In this document: piece by piece, positions 1 through 7,801 of the stretch | How positions within the stretch are numbered: position 1 is the stretch's first letter | Layout: each line of letters starts with the position of its first letter | IMG/VR virus record: IMGVR_UViG_3300045970_000995 | Coordinates: 1 to 39,613 of that record | Length of the DNA: 39,613 bases | Direction: 5' to 3' (one strand) | Source of the DNA: a virus | The notes under the pieces: model-generated | Seen by the model: only the letters and a program-made list of their open reading frames with translations | Told to the model about the DNA's origin: nothing | The model's database searches: none | Program-made: the position numbers and the translations under genes

Positions 1-14
1 ACGGCAATCGCTTA

Positions 15-121
15 CGCAAACGTCGTAAACCGTTCGAAAAAATCGTTCACAAACATGGAGTTATGCCAATGGTTTGTGTACGATCTTGAAATAGGGTCTA
101 CTCTCGATTTTTACCGAGAGT
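15..121. repeat. Left copy of 107-bp inverted terminal repeat
   Basis: The 107 bases are the exact reverse complement of 39507-39613. The repeat is AT-rich and lies in the gene-free stretch 1-280 beyond the stop of gene G. Inside it, two related motifs face each other: ATCGTTCACAAAC near 43-55 and the reverse complement of ATCGTACACAAACC near 70-83, with looser relatives (TCGTAAACCG, CGCAAACG) further out, which could be transposase subsites. CTCTCG/CGAGAG at 101-120 can form a hairpin. Fourteen extra bases (1-14) lie outside it here but are absent on the right. No 5'-TG end typical of Mu is visible at the edge. Apart from the repeat, 122-280 shows nothing recognisable. Confidence 0.9.
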
Positions 122-280
122 GAGTGGACGTGAGATATTTGAAGGGCTGGAATTGAGATAAATGGTGGGAAGTGCTCGGACGTTCCGGGAATTAGAGCGA
201 GAGAAGTGAAAACTCTTTGCAATGGCTGCAACGACCGAGCCGCGATAAAAATTGGCCCGCCATTCCCAAAAACCAACTGA

Positions 281-778
281 TTAAATGCCTGCCTCTAAAT
301 GCTGGCTGATGATCGTAATTATGCTTTCCCGCCAGACATCCGGAAACTCGCCAACGCCGTTGCGGATCGGTAAAAAAGGGCGAGCCGGAATTGTCACCTG
401 CCGGCCACGTCCGGCTTGGCCACCGAACTGGTGAATAGCAGCGCCGGTTGAGATGCGATCGGCCATCCAGTTGGTGCCAATCGTGACGCTGGTCGCGTCT
501 GCCAGAGCAGAGAAACTATTGGCCAAGGCGCCGGTATCGACCAGCGGCTTATCCGATCCAAAACCCACGCCGTGCCGCCGTTTGAGCATCGTAACAATCG
601 AAAGCTTTTGCCAGCTGGGGCCCCAAGGGTCCCTACTTTCCCGAAAACCGTCCTTTACCCGATTCATTATGTCGTCGCCAATATCTTGCATCGCAGGCCG
701 CGTGTCCGTGACTCGTTCGCGCAAGCGATCCAGCGCAGCCAAGACGGCGGTGTCGTCGATGCTGATGGTGATGGACAT
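281..778 (-). CDS. G: Virion morphogenesis protein, Mu gpG-like
   Basis: This 165-aa protein resembles the phage virion morphogenesis family (Mu gpG), which acts in tail completion or head-tail joining. It has a beta-rich start (MSITISIDDTAVLAALDRL), a central RDPWGPSW stretch and a C-terminal half with IHQFGGQAGRGRQVTIPARPF, typical of the family. It follows gene F in the minus-strand late operon, with a 129-bp gap in which I see no gene. No strong ribosome binding site precedes the ATG at 778. In canonical Mu-like genomes the next gene would be protease I. Here the operon instead runs out into the AT-rich window end, and protease I is at 24253 on the other strand. Confidence 0.85.
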   Translation of the reverse strand: MSITISIDDTAVLAALDRLRERVTDTRPAMQDIGDDIMNRVKDGFRESRDPWGPSWQKLSIVTMLKRRHGVGFGSDKPLVDTGALANSFSALADATSVTIGTNWMADRISTGAAIHQFGGQAGRGRQVTIPARPFLPIRNGVGEFPDVWRESIITIISQHLEAGI

Positions 779-907
779 GGCGGGCGATTCGTCCTATTCT
801 TCGTTTAAGGGTGGCTGCGCGAAATCCGCTGGGACTTGGCCCAAGAGCGGACGTTAGGGCCACCGGCAGCGCCAAGTTCGCTGTCGCTCGTGGACAACCA
901 GCCGCCC

Positions 908-2161
908 TTATCTCCCATAAAGCAAGCTCCCGATCCTCGTTTTGTTGAGGCTTTTCGAGTCGGACTGCATGATGTTCCACACGACCGATCCGTCTAAATT
1001 CACCCTAACCGAAACCAGGAAATCACGGGAGCCTCGAAACAATCCGATGTAACGGTTGCGCACACGCCTATCGCTGTATTCCACTGCCCAGACTTCGAAT
1101 GGCGACTCCAGCGTTGGAATAATGAAGTTGGCGTAGCGCTCGCGTGCGTCCAGCTCCTTAGCAACGAAGTGCTCCAGGAGATCGTAGCGAATCAAGGCGG
1201 ATTCGACCGGAGTCTGTATAGAGCGCAGGGGATTTTCAGCGGAAATACTCAACGCTTCCGCCATCAAACGCAATGCGGAGTTTCGGTCGGAAGCCATATC
1301 GAGCAGCGCTGGCGCGGCCGGACGTAGATCGTCCGTCACCTGCCGCAGATCCTGACGCCCGGCATCGCGCCAAGTTGTTTGCCCGGCTACCGGAGCGAAA
1401 CCAGCAGCGCCAACTGCCGCCTCCGGCGCATTCGCTGCCATATCGGTCAATAACGGGAGCGCCCGGTTGAGTTGGTCGAAGGCTTGTGCCACCGGTGCGG
1501 GCGCCAGTTGACGTCGAGTGCTCGCCAGCCTGGCCAACGTCGCGTCGTGTTCGCCGGGCTTGTGACCAAAGCCGGCGTCGCTTTGCATGGCCTCAGTGAC
1601 CGGCTTGTTGAGACCCTGGCCGCCCAGGCTGCGCGCCTCGGCATCCTTGGCTGATAGCGCGATCAGCCCGCAGCGGCAGTTGAAGCCAAGCGGCGGAGAA
1701 TGGCTGTCCCAGAACGGATCATCGACCGGCCGGATGATGCCGGAGAGCGCCCGGTGCGCTGGCCTTGTGCGCGAATCGTTGACCGCGCTATACATCAGAT
1801 AGGGCCGGCTCAACTTGCCGCGCTCGAAGGATTTCCAGGCGCCAGCGTTGTAGGCCGTCTGAATCGCCGTGCGGTAGATGGTTTCCAGGTGCGCCGGCGT
1901 CACATCCCAGTCCAAAGTCGGCGCAAATGCCTTGAAATCCTGCAGAGATTGGCCTTTTTCGAGGATGGTGGCGAGCTTTTCCTTGACCGCTTCGACCTGG
2001 TCTAGGCTGCCCAGGCCGGAGATCATGAAGGCATCGCGGCGCACGACGGCCGGCATCATGTAGTAATCGTCCGGCAGCATCACCCGCCGCGCCCGCAAGG
2101 CGTCGATCGCCTCGCTAAAAGGCAGGTTGAACGACAGCGCCAGCGGCGATTTAGCCGGCAT
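908..2161 (-). CDS. F: Head morphogenesis protein F fused to a PBECR-like nuclease domain
   Basis: This 417-aa protein is the Mu gpF-type minor head protein. Residues about 85-170 carry the family core, with RTAIQTAYNAG, a YLMYSAVNDSRTRPAHRAL block and the conserved PPLGFNCRC motif near 157-164. After a long alanine/proline-rich linker, residues about 310-417 look like a PBECR-type (phage Barnase-EndoU-ColicinE5/D-RelE-like) RNase domain: HFVAKELDARERYANFI, then LESPFEVWAVEYSDRRVRNRYIGLF, a basic SVRVNLDG strand and the C-terminal LNKTRIGSLLYGR. Such domains are known as C-terminal fusions to F-type proteins and may be injected into the host. I chose the ATG at 2161, which overlaps the portal stop by 11 bp. 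The nuclease call rests on motif memory; no catalytic residue is proven. Confidence 0.8.
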   Translation of the reverse strand: MPAKSPLALSFNLPFSEAIDALRARRVMLPDDYYMMPAVVRRDAFMISGLGSLDQVEAVKEKLATILEKGQSLQDFKAFAPTLDWDVTPAHLETIYRTAIQTAYNAGAWKSFERGKLSRPYLMYSAVNDSRTRPAHRALSGIIRPVDDPFWDSHSPPLGFNCRCGLIALSAKDAEARSLGGQGLNKPVTEAMQSDAGFGHKPGEHDATLARLASTRRQLAPAPVAQAFDQLNRALPLLTDMAANAPEAAVGAAGFAPVAGQTTWRDAGRQDLRQVTDDLRPAAPALLDMASDRNSALRLMAEALSISAENPLRSIQTPVESALIRYDLLEHFVAKELDARERYANFIIPTLESPFEVWAVEYSDRRVRNRYIGLFRGSRDFLVSVRVNLDGSVVWNIMQSDSKSLNKTRIGSLLYGR

Positions 2162-3638
2162 CGACGTAGCCAAGCAGGCTAGCGGCGAACATGGCGTGTT
2201 CGGTAACGCGGCGGAAGTCGGCGGCATCGGCGCCAGCGAGCAGCACCGCCAGCTTGTCCTCCAGGTCGGCCGGACTGCTGGCAGAGGCGATCGCGTCGCG
2301 AATCAGGGTGCCGTCGATCGGGCTTTTCAAGCCGGGCAAGGTGTTGGCGATACCAGCCTCGATCACCTGTTGCTGCGGAGTGAAGGTCGGCGCAGCCGGA
2401 TCGGCAAACTGCGCTGCCGCGGCCGGGTCCGTCGCAGCGTTGGGATCGGCCAGCCCACGCGGAATCATCGGCGCCGGCTTGTCTTCCCACTCACCGCCGT
2501 AGGTTTCGGTGACATATTTCAAGGTCGGCTTGTAGCCCATCGTGAAGATGTTCTTGTCGCGGTCGCTCTTGACCTTCAAATCGTCCGGTTCGTCGATCAC
2601 ACGCCAGATGCCGGGCACCGCCGCACCGGGGAAATTCCACTCGGTCAGCCAGTGCGCCACCGAGGAATTGAACGAGGCGCTAAGCAGATCGGCGTCGGCG
2701 CGGACGATGTCCATGCGCACTTCGCCCTGTTCCTGCTCGCTGCCAAGCTTGCCGGGCGTCCCGGAAGTGGTCCCGGTCTGGCCGATCGCCGCCACCAGGA
2801 TGGCCTTGTTCATGGCCTCGGTGAAGGCCGCATAGTCGGCGGTGCCGCTGCGCGTCGCCTCCAGCAGAGAGATCGCCATGCCCTCCGGCGTGATCACCGC
2901 CGAATCCTGGCGGAGCGCCTTCAGTGCCGACAGCAGCAGGTCCTGATCAGCCTGCGACGCCGAGGCCGGATAGGTACCGTGCGTTGCCGGCGTGCCGAAC
3001 TTCTCCAGATAGACCGCCCAGAAGCGGAAGCCGTTGCGCTTGAACCACACCGGCCAATACAGCCAGTGCGCCAGGCCCAGCCCGTAAGGCGCGTCGTCGT
3101 GGTCGGCGCCGGCCGAAAAGGCCCAGAATTTGCGCTCTGGCAGAAGTTCGCCGAATGGTTGCGCCCAGGTACGCAGGCGCAGCTGGCCATCGCCGCCGTA
3201 ACAGAAGCGGCGGCGGTTGCGTACCTTGATGGCGTCGAGTCGCCAGTAGCGGCCATCCGCCGCCCAAAGGCACTCGGAGACGGCAAAGCCGTAGAAAATA
3301 CCCATCAGCATCTTGTCGCAAACCGTATCCCAGCCGATGGCATCGAGGTTCTCGCGCAAGAAATCGGCGGCCGCCTTGTCGATCGCCCGCTTGCCGCCGG
3401 GCCGCACTTCCCAGGTGCGCGAGATGACCGCGCGGCGGCGCTGTTCGACCGCCGCCTTGACATGGTCATCGCGCCATACCTCGTCGTAAAGGCGGAAGTC
3501 GCCGCCGCCGCGCTGCATCAGCACCAGGTCCTCGGTCGGCAGCGGCATCAGCGCGGAAACCCACGGCCGGGTGATGTCGCGGCCGTCGCCGGTGGTGGCG
3601 ATTTCGTTGGTGATCGGTGTCGCGGGCGTCTCAGCCAT
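2151..3638 (-). CDS. Portal protein, DUF935 (Mu gp29-like)
   Basis: The 495-aa protein matches the DUF935 portal family of Mu-like phages, which form the dodecameric DNA entry ring at one head vertex. Recognisable features are the N-terminal RDITRPWVSALMPLPTEDLV stretch, VWRDDHVKAAVEQRRRAV near residues 70-90, the aromatic DRYWRLDAIKVRNRRRF-like core (here written DGRYWRLDAIKVRNRR), and the C-terminal PGLKSPIDGTLIRDAI region. The ATG at 3638 is preceded by AGGGG and overlaps the terminase stop by 8 bp, so it is preferred over the upstream start. It sits in the conserved order terminase, portal, F. Confidence 0.93.
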   Translation of the reverse strand: MAETPATPITNEIATTGDGRDITRPWVSALMPLPTEDLVLMQRGGGDFRLYDEVWRDDHVKAAVEQRRRAVISRTWEVRPGGKRAIDKAAADFLRENLDAIGWDTVCDKMLMGIFYGFAVSECLWAADGRYWRLDAIKVRNRRRFCYGGDGQLRLRTWAQPFGELLPERKFWAFSAGADHDDAPYGLGLAHWLYWPVWFKRNGFRFWAVYLEKFGTPATHGTYPASASQADQDLLLSALKALRQDSAVITPEGMAISLLEATRSGTADYAAFTEAMNKAILVAAIGQTGTTSGTPGKLGSEQEQGEVRMDIVRADADLLSASFNSSVAHWLTEWNFPGAAVPGIWRVIDEPDDLKVKSDRDKNIFTMGYKPTLKYVTETYGGEWEDKPAPMIPRGLADPNAATDPAAAAQFADPAAPTFTPQQQVIEAGIANTLPGLKSPIDGTLIRDAIASASSPADLEDKLAVLLAGADAADFRRVTEHAMFAASLLGYVDAG

Positions 3639-4959
3639 GTGAATACCCCTCAAAATTCATCGGCGCGGCGACGCCAAGCTCGCTCGGCACGCTGCGGTAG
3701 GCAATCGGCGCGATCGGGTTCGATGCCGCATTGATGGCCAGAAAAGCCGCCCAGGCGCGGTCGGCATGGCCGGCGCTGTCCGAATCGGCGACAAAGCGCG
3801 GCGCCCCGGTTGGCGAATTGACTTTCTGCAGCTTGTGCAAGTCGGCGCGCAGCTCCTGCCGCCCTTGCGGCGTGCGAATGCGCCGATCCTCGAAGGTCTG
3901 CTTGCCCTGGGTGGCCAGCGTCAGCTTGTTCGGGCCGGTGAACAGCACGCCTTCGACGCGCATGCTGCCGTATCGCGCCTTGGCATCCTCGACCGGCTTT
4001 TCGCCCATGCCGGTCTGGTCCATGCAGCAGCGCAGCACCCGATAGCGGCGAAACACGTCGTCGAGGAGCGCGTCCTGCTCGGCGAACTTGATGCGCCGGC
4101 GTTCGATTATCTCGCGCGTCCACAGCACGTCGCCGACCTGTTCGAGCACCCAGATGACGAACAAGTCGTTGCGGATCGAAATGTCCACGCCGACATAGCA
4201 GGGGCCGCCGCCGTACAGATCGGGGATGCCGGCCAGCTCATGTTCGACGCTGTTGATCAACTCGAAAGATAGCCAGGCGCTGGCTTCGTCCAGCCACTTG
4301 AGCTCGTATTCCTGGCCCCACAGATCCTCGTCGTTGAGGCCGCTCCTTAGCTCCTCGATGTCGCGCGGCAGGCCATCCTTGACCGCCTGGTAAATATCGA
4401 CCAGGTGCTTCGACCAGGGGCCGGCGCCAGTCATCAGGTCGTAGAACTTGTTGCCCTTGCCATTCGGCGTCGAGGTGACGCGCATCTTGTAGCCGTTGGA
4501 AATCACCGGGAACAGTGCGCCCCAGATCTTGCGCGAATCGGCGTGGAAGGCGAACTCGTCGAGAAAGACGTTGGCGGAAAAGCCCCGCGCCGTGTCCGGG
4601 TTGGCCGGAAGGGCCGTAATCTTCGACCCTCCCGGCAAGACCACATCGAGCATCGTGTATTCGGTACCGGATTCGCCCTTGTAGGCGCCCTCGAACTCCT
4701 GCAGGGCCAAGTTGTAGGCGCGGCAATGCTTCTTGACGCCCTCCTCCATCGCTTCTTTCGCCTGGCGTTCGCCGCGCGACAGGATCACCCAGCGGGTGCG
4801 ATGCCCGGAAGCCTCGGCCTCAAAGCAGTCGTCGACCAACTCCAGGGTAGTGGTGAAGGTCTTGCCCGTTTGCCGGGCGAACATGCCGATCTTGAAGCGC
4901 GAACGATCGGTAAGCCAGCGCTTCTGGTAGCCGTAGAGGGGAACGGCAGGCGTGGGCAT
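3631..4959 (-). CDS. Terminase large subunit (Mu gp28-like)
   Basis: This 442-aa protein is the packaging motor ATPase and nuclease. A Walker A-type loop ARQTGKT lies at residues 28-34 and a Walker B VFLDE at 131-135. The motif TSTPNGKGN follows, and an RNase H-like nuclease start GVDISIRNDL lies near residue 253. Length and motif order fit the gp28 terminase of Mu-like phages, which package by headful from the phage end into flanking host DNA. It follows a 78-aa gene and the DUF3486 small terminase-like gene and overlaps the portal gene. Confidence 0.94.
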   Translation of the reverse strand: MPTPAVPLYGYQKRWLTDRSRFKIGMFARQTGKTFTTTLELVDDCFEAEASGHRTRWVILSRGERQAKEAMEEGVKKHCRAYNLALQEFEGAYKGESGTEYTMLDVVLPGGSKITALPANPDTARGFSANVFLDEFAFHADSRKIWGALFPVISNGYKMRVTSTPNGKGNKFYDLMTGAGPWSKHLVDIYQAVKDGLPRDIEELRSGLNDEDLWGQEYELKWLDEASAWLSFELINSVEHELAGIPDLYGGGPCYVGVDISIRNDLFVIWVLEQVGDVLWTREIIERRRIKFAEQDALLDDVFRRYRVLRCCMDQTGMGEKPVEDAKARYGSMRVEGVLFTGPNKLTLATQGKQTFEDRRIRTPQGRQELRADLHKLQKVNSPTGAPRFVADSDSAGHADRAWAAFLAINAASNPIAPIAYRSVPSELGVAAPMNFEGYSHG

Positions 4960-5196
4960 TTACTCGACGCGCGGCGGCCAGTGCCACGACGGACCCTGAG
5001 CGGGGCGGCTGTCGCTGCTCTCCAGGTAAATAGATCCCCTGGGAGCTGCCCCAGAGGAATCGAACAGAACCGTCAAATTGACCATTTGGTCGCTCCACAC
5101 GCGGGTGATGATGGCCGGGTGTTCGCGCGAGCCATTGACCGGCGCTTCGAGTTCCGACTGCTGAAAAATTACGATACGTCCAATACTGGGATACAT
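4960..5196 (-). CDS. Hypothetical 78-aa protein between the terminase genes
   Basis: I do not recognise this 78-aa protein. It has a beta-rich N-terminus (MYPSIGRIVIFQQSE, then HPAIITRVWSDQMVNLTVLFD) and a C-terminus ending in a tryptophan-rich GPSWHWPPRVE. Similar short proteins reading 'PAIITRVW...VNLTVF' occur in many siphophages as small structural or packaging-region proteins; that is recollection, not a search. The stop lies directly beside the terminase start with no gap, so the two are probably translated together. Confidence 0.7.
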   Translation of the reverse strand: MYPSIGRIVIFQQSELEAPVNGSREHPAIITRVWSDQMVNLTVLFDSSGAAPRGSIYLESSDSRPAQGPSWHWPPRVE

Positions 5197-5206
5197 GGCG
5201 CTCTCC

Positions 5207-5734
5207 TTAAACGATGCCGTAGATTTCCTCGCGGACGCGGCGCAAGGTGTTGAGATCGAAGCTGCCGTTGCCCTTGCTCGCCTCGGATTCCAGCGCGTCC
5301 ATGCGCGCGCCGATCTTGTCGCGCGTCTCCGCCTGCCAGCGCTTCTGGTTAATCGTCGCCCGCGCCAGTTCGGCCACCGCCTTGGCTGCGGCAGCGATGT
5401 TGAGCGGCTTGTCCGGGTCGACTTCGAAATTGAGCATCACCTGGAAAAGCTTTTCCTGGACCAGGCGCATCAGCGCTTCGGAGACGGCGCCCTCGTCGTC
5501 GGGCGCGGCGGTGACAATGGCGCGCGCCTGTTCGCTGGCCAGTTTGAGGGTGGCCAGCTTCCGCTCGAATTCCGAGCCGTAGCGATGGATCGAAGACTTG
5601 CCGATCTGGTAGCCCTTGGCCTTGATCTCGGCCTCCAGCAGCTCGTAGCCGCTGAAATTTCCTTCCACCAGGGCGGCGTCGAGCCAGGCCTTGACCGCCT
5701 TGGGTAGTGTCTCGATTTTCGAGCGTCTCGGCAT
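5207..5734 (-). CDS. DUF3486 protein, terminase small subunit-like (Mu gp27)
   Basis: The 175-aa protein matches DUF3486. It begins MPRRSKIETLPKAVKAWLDA, followed by a helix-turn-helix-like segment (GYQIGKSSIHRYGSEF near residues 42-57) and long charged helices. The family lies just upstream of the large terminase in Mu-like phages and is taken to be the small terminase that recognises the packaging site. In this genome the packaging site would be expected near one of the phage ends. Confidence 0.88.
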   Translation of the reverse strand: MPRRSKIETLPKAVKAWLDAALVEGNFSGYELLEAEIKAKGYQIGKSSIHRYGSEFERKLATLKLASEQARAIVTAAPDDEGAVSEALMRLVQEKLFQVMLNFEVDPDKPLNIAAAAKAVAELARATINQKRWQAETRDKIGARMDALESEASKGNGSFDLNTLRRVREEIYGIV

Positions 5735-5740
5735 GTCGGC

Positions 5741-6052
5741 TCAGCCCCAGTATTTCTTCGGCCGGCTGATGCCCGGATCGCAGTCGACCGTGTACTCGAC
5801 CACATCGATGCCGTTGCGGTTGATATCGGCATGCCAGCGGCCATCGGGCGACTTGTTGAGGTGGATCAGGTCGCGTTCGAACAAATAGTCCAGCTCGCGG
5901 CGGATCTCGATGGCGCTGACATCGGCGAACTCGCCGCCGACCACTGCGGCCAGCAGTCTCTCAGAGCAGCCTTCCGCCTCGCGGGCATTGTTGAGGGCGA
6001 GCAGCAGAATCCAGCGCATGAACTCGCGGCGGATGCGCAGTTGTTCGGTCAT
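5741..6052 (-). CDS. Small winged-helix-like late-operon protein
   Basis: This 103-aa protein has a predicted helical N-terminus (LRIRREFMRWILLLALNNAR), a helix-turn-helix-like region (SERLLAAVVGGEFADVSAIEIRRELDYLFERDLIHL) and a beta wing (SPDGRWHADINRNGIDVVEYT). Proteins of this type and size occur just before DUF3486 in many Mu-like phages. A DNA-binding role in packaging is plausible but inferred. It overlaps the preceding membrane-protein gene by 4 bp. Confidence 0.75.
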   Translation of the reverse strand: MTEQLRIRREFMRWILLLALNNAREAEGCSERLLAAVVGGEFADVSAIEIRRELDYLFERDLIHLNKSPDGRWHADINRNGIDVVEYTVDCDPGISRPKKYWG

Positions 6053-6387
6053 GATTTACCTCTCAGGTGGATGTTTTCCAGGCGGAGCGCCAGGCCGTCG
6101 AGCTTCGATTCGATGATCGACTGGTTGCGCACGTAGTCTTCGCGGCGTACGTACTGCAGCGGCAGATCGCCGCGCATGGTGAGGAATTCGCGCTCCAGGG
6201 TGCGGATCTGGTCGAAGGTGGTGCGCTCCTCTTTGATATGGATCGAGAGCGTCTGGTTGAGGGCATTGAAGCCGCCGGTGATGCGCTTTTCGAACTGCGC
6301 CAGCAGCACTCCGGCGAATGCCCAGAAGGCCCCGAAAAATGCCATAAACAGGCTGATCAGTTCCCAGTGTTCGGTTAATTGGTCCAT
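6049..6387 (-). CDS. DUF2730-like membrane protein with coiled coil
   Basis: The 112-aa protein has one N-terminal membrane segment (residues about 8-30, LISLFMAFFGAFWAFAGVLL) followed by a long charged helix likely to form a coiled coil (SIHIKEERTTFDQIRTLERE onward). This matches the DUF2730-type proteins found before the terminase genes in Mu-like phages. Its role is unknown; membrane insertion next to the lysis region suggests an accessory lysis or spanin-like function. The ATG at 6387 overlaps the upstream stop as ATGA and is preferred to the in-frame TTG at 6390. Confidence 0.75.
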   Translation of the reverse strand: MDQLTEHWELISLFMAFFGAFWAFAGVLLAQFEKRITGGFNALNQTLSIHIKEERTTFDQIRTLEREFLTMRGDLPLQYVRREDYVRNQSIIESKLDGLALRLENIHLRGKS

Positions 6388-6683
6388 CAAATCACCTTGG
6401 ATGCCATTACGTTGAAAGAACCTTCGGCGGCGCCGGCGTTGGGCGCATCCGCTTCCCAGCGGTAGAACCAGAGGCCGGTGCTGGCCGGTGTCAGGTCGAT
6501 GTGGTAATTGCCGACAGAATCTTTGAGCAGGGTGCCGCCGCCGTAGGCGGTAGTGGTGGTAGCGCCGGCCGGGCTCTTGGTCTTGAGGCGCAGCGCGCCC
6601 GGATCCGCGGCAGTGCCGGAGAGATCGGCCAGCGCCAGGGTCAGGCGCACCGTCTCGCCGATCAGGAATGAATTAGTGGACAT
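6387..6683 (-). CDS. Probable virion-associated Ig-like protein
   Basis: The 98-aa protein is beta-rich. It begins MSTNSFLIGETVRLTLALAD and runs through GNYHIDLTPASTGLWFYRWEADAP. The pattern (charged start, alternating strands, WFYRW core) is typical of small immunoglobulin-like virion decoration or tail proteins. No function is known to me. It is translationally chained to its neighbours: its start lies inside the end of the 88-aa gene and its stop overlaps the DUF2730 start. Confidence 0.65.
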   Translation of the reverse strand: MSTNSFLIGETVRLTLALADLSGTAADPGALRLKTKSPAGATTTTAYGGGTLLKDSVGNYHIDLTPASTGLWFYRWEADAPNAGAAEGSFNVMASKVI

Positions 6684-6939
6684 GCTGAACCCCCATCACC
6701 ATGTGGTTGGCACGGCCGGCGCCGAGCGTGTAGAGGCGGGCGGAGCGCGCCAGGTGGGTGCTGCGCGCGGTGGCCACGGCTACCTCGCCGAGGGCGGTAT
6801 GCGGTCTTGCTACCAGGGCGAATGCAGTGAGCCGCCTGGTTGCCGCCGACAAGACGCCGGGCGCCCCCAGCGGCGTGCCGGTGATGAGCCCCCACGCCGC
6901 CGCCCAGGCGCTGCCCCAGCTGCTGCCCCAGGCGCTCAT
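6673..6939 (-). CDS. Small Trp/Gly-rich phage protein
   Basis: This 88-aa protein starts MSAWGSSWGSAWAAAWGL, a tryptophan-glycine-serine repeat often seen at the N-terminus of small siphophage structural proteins. The remainder is alanine- and arginine-rich with little recognisable fold. Its ATG overlaps the APS kinase stop as ATGA, and its stop lies 8 bp inside the next gene, supporting real translation. The role is unknown; association with the virion is inferred from context. Confidence 0.6.
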   Translation of the reverse strand: MSAWGSSWGSAWAAAWGLITGTPLGAPGVLSAATRRLTAFALVARPHTALGEVAVATARSTHLARSARLYTLGAGRANHMVMGVQHVH

Positions 6940-7400
6940 GGGGAGGCTCCCGGCCAAGAGTCTTTATCAATGCGAGCCACGCGTCGCGCAATCACTGCAG
7001 CCCAGGTCGACGCATCCTGCGTAAGGACTTCGACGTGGCGGTACGCGGGTGGCTCGAAAAGTTGGTTGGTATCCTCGAATCGTCCGCGTTCCAGCGTATT
7101 CACGAACACCGTAACGTCGGCAGCGAAAACATCGCGCAGCGCCGGCGTCGGGCAGACGAAGTCGGCGACGACATACTTGTCCCGGCAGCGCGCCGCGATG
7201 TCGGCCATGCGCCGCGCTTGGCGCAAGCGCCCTGCGGGGGAAAAGTCCCAATCGTCGGTCTGCCGACGCACCTGGTCGGCGTTTAAATGGCGAGCGGCCG
7301 GCAGCAACGCGCACAAAGCCACAGCGAGTGTCGTCTTGCCCGAACCGGGCAGTCCCATGATCAGGATTTTCATCGGAGTTCGGCTGCTGAAAGCGCTCAT
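6936..7400 (-). CDS. Adenylylsulfate (APS) kinase-like P-loop protein
   Basis: The 154-aa protein resembles CysC-type APS kinases, which phosphorylate APS to PAPS, the sulfate donor for sulfotransferases. A P-loop GLPGSGKT lies at residues 16-23, followed by the substrate-site-like segment HLNADQVRRQTDDWDFSPAGRL (first half near 38-46), ADFVCPTPALRDVF near 79-92, and the strand VTVFVNTLERGRFEDTN. CysC has equivalent LDGDNVR, ISPFRADRD and VFVDTP motifs. The ATG at 7400 overlaps the upstream stop (ATGA); an internal ATG at 7373 is the alternative. It lies two genes from a sulfotransferase-like gene. It could instead be another small-metabolite or nucleotide kinase of the same fold. Confidence 0.75.
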   Translation of the reverse strand: MSAFSSRTPMKILIMGLPGSGKTTLAVALCALLPAARHLNADQVRRQTDDWDFSPAGRLRQARRMADIAARCRDKYVVADFVCPTPALRDVFAADVTVFVNTLERGRFEDTNQLFEPPAYRHVEVLTQDASTWAAVIARRVARIDKDSWPGASP

Positions 7401-7801
7401 GCCGGCCCCCACGGCGTCGTTCCGCCATTGCCGGTCACCGTCACGCCATTGACCTTGACGACGTTGGCGTTGGCCGTAGCCGCGGCGGCCAGGCGGCTGC
7501 TGACATCGGCATCGAGGCTGCCCGCCACCACGCGGCAGAGCAAGTCGGTCGGGTCCGCCCCCGAGCCGCCGGTGACGTGGATCGCCAGATCGTCCAGGGT
7601 ATCCGTATGCGCCGCCGTTAGCGCCAGCGCATACCAGCCATTGCCGCGTTCCGTCACGGCCGGCGTGATGGCCGTGAAGGCGCCTCCGGCCTTGCTAGCG
7701 GTGATGGTCAGGGCCAGTCCGGTCGCTCCGGCCACATGATCGGTACTGCTGGCCATGAAGACCATCAGGTTCGTCGCGGTGGCCTGTTTAAGCAGCCGCA
7801 T
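7397..7801 (-). CDS. Phage structural protein (receptor-region/decoration type)
   Basis: This 134-aa protein reads MRLLKQATATNLMVFMASSTDH, then LTITASKAGGAFTAITPAV, RGNGWYALALTAAHTDTLDDLAIHVT. That pattern is common among virion proteins of siphophages, where it often precedes collagen-like or NVxG repeats. Here the C-terminus is short (VVKVNGVTVTGNGGTTPWG). A surface or tail-fibre-accessory role is inferred. It overlaps both neighbours and sits between the beta-helix-like protein and the APS kinase. Confidence 0.65.
   Translation of the reverse strand: MRLLKQATATNLMVFMASSTDHVAGATGLALTITASKAGGAFTAITPAVTERGNGWYALALTAAHTDTLDDLAIHVTGGSGADPTDLLCRVVAGSLDADVSSRLAAAATANANVVKVNGVTVTGNGGTTPWGPA

Noticed and set aside
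779-907. Possible small immunity gene for the F nuclease domain
   Set aside because: The 129-bp gap contains no open frame with a start and ribosome site on either strand.
2127-3734. Long 535-codon open frame on the plus strand
   Set aside because: It is antisense to the portal gene, with no ribosome site and low-complexity Arg/Gly/Ala composition. It is a GC-rich shadow.
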